Positions 61,207-64,000 of a DNA stretch of 64,000 nt are shown in pieces (the stretch's first letter is position 1; every line of letters starts with the position of its first letter). The position numbers were made by a program, and so were the translations under genes. Under the pieces are notes generated by a model. That model searched no databases, was not told where the DNA came from, and worked only from the letters and a program-made list of their open reading frames with translations. The DNA comes from JAPLJC01 sp963697965 (GTDB lineage: Bacteria > Desulfobacterota > Desulfobaccia > Desulfobaccales > 0-14-0-80-60-11): the NCBI GenBank assembly GCA_963697965.1, contig OY969108.1, positions 3,348,001 through 3,412,000 on the forward strand. Reading direction: 5' to 3'.

Positions 61207-62538
61207 CTACAAAGAAGTTCTGCCGGCTTGGCCAGTTGCCTCGCGGCCGTGACATTTCTTGAACTTGCGGCCACTGCCGCAGGGGCAGGGATCATTGCGG
61301 CCGGTTTTGGCAGACGCCTGGGGCGGCCTGCCATCCTGGTCAGCAAGAACTTGCATGACCTGCGCGGCCGGGTATCCCCGGCGCAGCAAACCGGCCAGGA
61401 TCTTCAGGGGACGGTCTACGTGGTGGAAGAAGGCCCGATAACCCGCACACAGGTAATTCAACCCCGGTTCCCCATCCGGAGCGGTGAGAAACCGATTCTT
61501 GGGACATTCACCCTTACAGGCAAACCCCACCTCGCATTCCCGGCAATAACGGGGGAGGGTTTCCAGCTTGCCGCGGCCAAAGAGGCGCTGCTGATCGGAG
61601 CTTGCCAACTCCATCATGTGCTTTTGGCGGATGTTGCCCAGCAGGTGCTTGGGCTCGACAAAATGATCGCAGGAGTAGAGATCGCCGTTGTGCTCCAGGG
61701 CAAGTCCATGCCCGCAGGTGGCATCGAAGACGCACATGCCGGAGGAGGGCAGGCGCAGCCAGTTTCTCACGTTGGCCTCGAAGGTCTGGACGAATACCCG
61801 GCCCACGTCCTTCCTGACCCATTCGTCAAAAATGGCGGTCAGGAAATTACCGAGCTGTTCCGGCCGCACCGAACGCTCCGAAACGGTGGTCCCTTCCTGG
61901 CAGAGCGAGACCCCCTCTTCATTGAGGCGTTCAATCGCCGGAATGAACTGCATCCAGGCGGCGCCGGCTTCGTCCCGGAGAAAGCGGTAAACCTCGAGGG
62001 GGTGGTCAGCGTTGAGCCGATTAACGGTGGTCAGAATATTGTAGTCCACCCCATGCTTCTGTAACAGCCGGAGGCCTCGCAGCACCCGGTCAAAGGTTGG
62101 CCTGCCGCTCTTGTCCACCCGGTGGGCATCGTGCAGTTCGCGCGGACCGTCGATGCTGATGCCGATGAGGAAGCCGTGCTCGCGGAAGAACTCGCACCAT
62201 TCGTCGTTCAGGAGAGTGCCGTTGGTTTGTAAGGTGTTCTCGAAGACCATGTCCGGCCGCTGGTAATGGTTCTGGTATTCAAGGGCGCGCCTATAAAAGT
62301 CGAGGCCCATCAGGGTAGGTTCTCCACCCTGCCAGGCCACCGTCACCGTATCGGCGCGATGGGACTCGATGAGCTGCCGGATATAGGTCTCCAGAACCTC
62401 GTCACTCATGCGAAAGCGACTGCCGGGGTAGAGCCGTTCTTTATTTAGAAAAAAGCAATAGGAGCAGTGCAGGTTGCAAGTTGCCCCGGTGGGCTTGGCC
62501 AACACGTGGATTCGAGGGGGTAGGTTTTCATTGGTCAT
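61207..62538 (-). CDS. Anaerobic sulfatase-maturing enzyme (radical SAM, SPASM) with C-terminal SEC-C motif
   Basis: This oxidises the active-site Cys/Ser of sulfatases to formylglycine without O2. The protein has 443 residues from ATG 62538 (MTNENLPPRIHVLAKPTG). The radical-SAM cluster motif is CNLHCSYC, with the SAM-binding WQGGEPTLMG and NGTLLNDEW. The SPASM cysteines lie at CVFDATCGHG, CDHFVEP, YCRECEVGFACKGECPKNR and NYLCAGYR. The C-terminus adds a SEC-C zinc motif (NDPCPCGSGRKFKKCHG). It lies just upstream of the sulfatase whose CTAGR motif it would modify. The SEC-C may help dock the nascent substrate or ribosome. This is inference from its SecA role. Confidence 0.93.
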   Translation of the reverse strand: MTNENLPPRIHVLAKPTGATCNLHCSYCFFLNKERLYPGSRFRMSDEVLETYIRQLIESHRADTVTVAWQGGEPTLMGLDFYRRALEYQNHYQRPDMVFENTLQTNGTLLNDEWCEFFREHGFLIGISIDGPRELHDAHRVDKSGRPTFDRVLRGLRLLQKHGVDYNILTTVNRLNADHPLEVYRFLRDEAGAAWMQFIPAIERLNEEGVSLCQEGTTVSERSVRPEQLGNFLTAIFDEWVRKDVGRVFVQTFEANVRNWLRLPSSGMCVFDATCGHGLALEHNGDLYSCDHFVEPKHLLGNIRQKHMMELASSDQQRLFGRGKLETLPRYCRECEVGFACKGECPKNRFLTAPDGEPGLNYLCAGYRAFFHHVDRPLKILAGLLRRGYPAAQVMQVLADQDGRPPQASAKTGRNDPCPCGSGRKFKKCHGREATGQAGRTSL

Positions 62539-62760
62539 CAAGAGGGCTCTTAAAGGTGAGAAGGCTTGGGACGGCAATGAATAGGCGAAAGATAGTGCCT
62601 ATTGAGCCGTTGTCAAGAGGTGCCTCCGAAAGAGGCCCCGGGAAAAAGGATATCATTCGTGAAGTTATGATCTAGATTTTAATTTAAATTCATGTAAATT
62701 CCTGTATGATGAATTTCCTGTCGCCGCCTTGCCTGGGGCTGCTTGGGGAGGAGGGGTGTA

Positions 62761-63756
62761 ATGAGGAGCTTGAAGACCATAATTACCATCTTTCTGTTCC
62801 TCACTTTAAGTACCGCCGCTTATCCGCAAGAAGACCCAGGCACAGCCAGGGAACAGCCAGGCTCTGTCAAGGAAGAGCCGGGCCCAGCCCAGGAGAAGGC
62901 GGCTGACGCTAAAGAGGATAACTGCCTCCCCTTCCAAAGAGAGGGCTGGCAGTTCTTTCTGGCCCCGTATTTATGGGTTCCGGGCCTTTATGCCGATGTC
63001 AGCCACCAAGGCCAATTTAGCGGCACCACCATAGTGGATGTGCCCTGGTACGACGTCGTGCCCCTGCTTTTCAGCAAGGCCATAGGGGGCATGGGCCGGG
63101 TGGAGATCTGGAACGGCAGGTGGGGTCTATTTTCCGACACCAATTTTGTCTATGTCGGAGAGTCCGTCACTGCCGGCGGCGCCACGGAACTAAAACTGAA
63201 TCCCAGACGCCTGCCCATAACCATTCCGGTTAAGCTGCAACTCTCGGGCGACGCCAAGTTTTGGACGCGACTCCTGTTCCAGGATGTGGGAGTCCGCTAT
63301 TTGCTGGGTGCGTCCCCCTCAGTGCCGAGAAACCGCTGCCCGTGCTGACCTGCGAGCTCTTAGGCGGCCTCCGTTACACTTATTTAAACCAGGACACCAG
63401 CCTTGGGCCTGAATGCCACCCTAACCGGACCTTTGGGTAACGTGCAAATAAGCAGGGGCGGATCTTTTTTCGATTCTGCAAGCTTTTCGGTTGTGGAACC
63501 GCTCATAGGACTGCGCCTTGGCTTCTGGTTGACCCCGAAGCTTAACCTCATATTAAAAGCCGACTGCGGCGGCTTCGGCTTTGTCGCTGACAACAACGTG
63601 GACAGTGTTATTGAGGGCTTGGTGGGTTACCAGGTGACTAAAAGTATTCGTATCTATGCAGGCTATCGCGGCCGTTATGCTTCGGGCAGTACTGATGATG
63701 TCGCAGTCCATGGCTGGTTGCAGGGCCCCATGCTGGGGTCGGTTTTCAGTTTCTAG
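62761..63756 (+). pseudogene. Exported beta-barrel-like protein gene with two frameshifts
   Basis: ATG 62761 follows GGGGAGGAGGGG. The first frame has a signal peptide (LKTIITIFLFLTLSTAAYPQ), an acidic Pro/Glu linker and the beginning of a beta-rich body (GWQFFLAPYLWVPGLYADVS; DVGVRYLLG). It is lost near 63314-63318 (CCCCC). A middle frame reads AEKPLPVLTCELLGGLRYTY to about 63400, and a third frame continues LGLNATLTGPLGNVQISRGG, SVVEPLIGLRLGFWLTPKLN, then VGYQVTKSIRIYAGYRGRYA, ending VFSF. Restored, it would be an outer-membrane-type protein of about 330 residues with terminal Phe. The two breaks suggest decay or read errors. Confidence 0.75.
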
Positions 63757-63794
63757 GGATCGGGACGCCGGCCTCTTATACCCGGAGGTAAAAC

Positions 63795-64000
63795 GTGAAC
63801 GCACTGACAATTTCTTTGATCGCCTTTGCCTGCATTTTCGGTGGCACCCTGCTCGGTATGTTTCTTCGCACTATTCTGCCTGATCATCATGTGAGTGATG
63901 ATTCCAAGGGCGCCGTGATGCTGGGGATCGGTATGATCGCCACGATGGCTGCCCTGGTCCTCGGCCTGTTGATTGCCTCGGCCAAGGGTAATTTTGATAC
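63795..64000 (+). CDS. DUF4239 (bestrophin-like) membrane protein, cut by the window end
   Basis: The start is GTG 63795 with GGAGG at 63784-63788. The visible 68 residues hold one helix (LTISLIAFACIFGGTLLGMF), the segment LPDHHVSDDSKGAVMLGIGM and a second helix ending ALVLGLLIASAKGNFDT. This arrangement is typical of the start of DUF4239 proteins. The remainder lies beyond the window. It is more typical of the family than the shorter-loop member at 57552-58346, so the two are distant relatives rather than a recent duplicate. Confidence 0.85.
   Translation, partial: MNALTISLIAFACIFGGTLLGMFLRTILPDHHVSDDSKGAVMLGIGMIATMAALVLGLLIASAKGNFD

Noticed and set aside
1..64000. CRISPR arrays, rRNA genes, prophage modules or a replication origin
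   Set aside because: No regularly spaced direct repeats, rRNA sequence, phage structural genes or DnaA-box clusters were seen.

Overview
The window looks like chromosomal DNA of a Gram-negative anaerobe of the Desulfobacterota type (former Deltaproteobacteria). This is inferred from gene content: KdsB (LPS Kdo), outer-membrane proteins, a secretin, a tungsten-type aldehyde:ferredoxin oxidoreductase homologue with a WtpABC-like oxyanion importer, an anaerobic sulfatase-maturing radical SAM enzyme, an ADP-forming acyl-CoA synthetase homologue and two sigma-54 driven amt/PII modules. Most of the sequence is GC-rich. Two stretches are visibly AT-rich and look foreign: 1-1.75 kb and 26.5-27.8 kb.

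Layout. 0-1.7 kb: two related membrane-anchored proteins of unknown function. 1.9-3.5 kb: TsaC/Sua5 and a ROK glucokinase. 4.4-9.9 kb: nitrogen module amt-glnB, amt2, glnB2 and an exported beta-barrel-like protein, with two clear -24/-12 promoters. 10-13.8 kb (minus strand): a cation-uptake cluster comprising an HMA-like protein behind a promoter, structured leader and terminator; an NRAMP homologue lacking the usual Met ligand; a soluble MgtE_N/CBS protein; and a 37-residue one-helix protein. 14-18.5 kb: BipA, a ferredoxin-cyclase fusion and two small exported proteins. 18.4-20.2 kb: mostly non-coding, with tRNA-Thr(CGT). 20.2-27.8 kb: a cupin, a catalytically doubtful transposase relative, two frameshifted genes (DUF3786 and acyl-CoA synthetase), a sirtuin and an AT-rich HEPN-like gene pair.

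28-40 kb: ClpB, KdsB, an SGNH hydrolase, a dihydroorotate dehydrogenase-like enzyme, a ThiF/MoeB-type E1, a MoaD/ThiS-like carrier, an AOR-family protein and a cytosolic histidine kinase, interleaved with several families of dispersed intergenic repeats. 40-47 kb: a frameshifted CAP protein, PilZ, and a complete livKHMGF importer. 47-52.6 kb: an orphan Tad-like group (secretin, small lipoprotein, two TPR proteins, one carrying two LytR_C domains). 53-57.5 kb: ModE-like regulator, wtpABC and tRNA-Arg(CCG). 57.5-64 kb: DUF4239, DUF202, MarC, arylsulfatase with its maturase, a frameshifted outer-membrane protein and the start of a second DUF4239 gene.

Connections: WtpABC can supply W/Mo for the AOR protein, whose cofactor may also need the neighbouring MoaD-like carrier and E1. 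The sulfatase has the C-x-A-x-R motif its adjacent maturase would modify. PII proteins probably gate the Amt channels. Five genes carry single or double frameshifts, some at homopolymers, so either gene decay or sequence error must be considered. The best candidates for something undescribed are the structured RNA before the HMA gene, the NRAMP/MgtE_N/small-protein set, and the AT-rich HEPN-like cassette.
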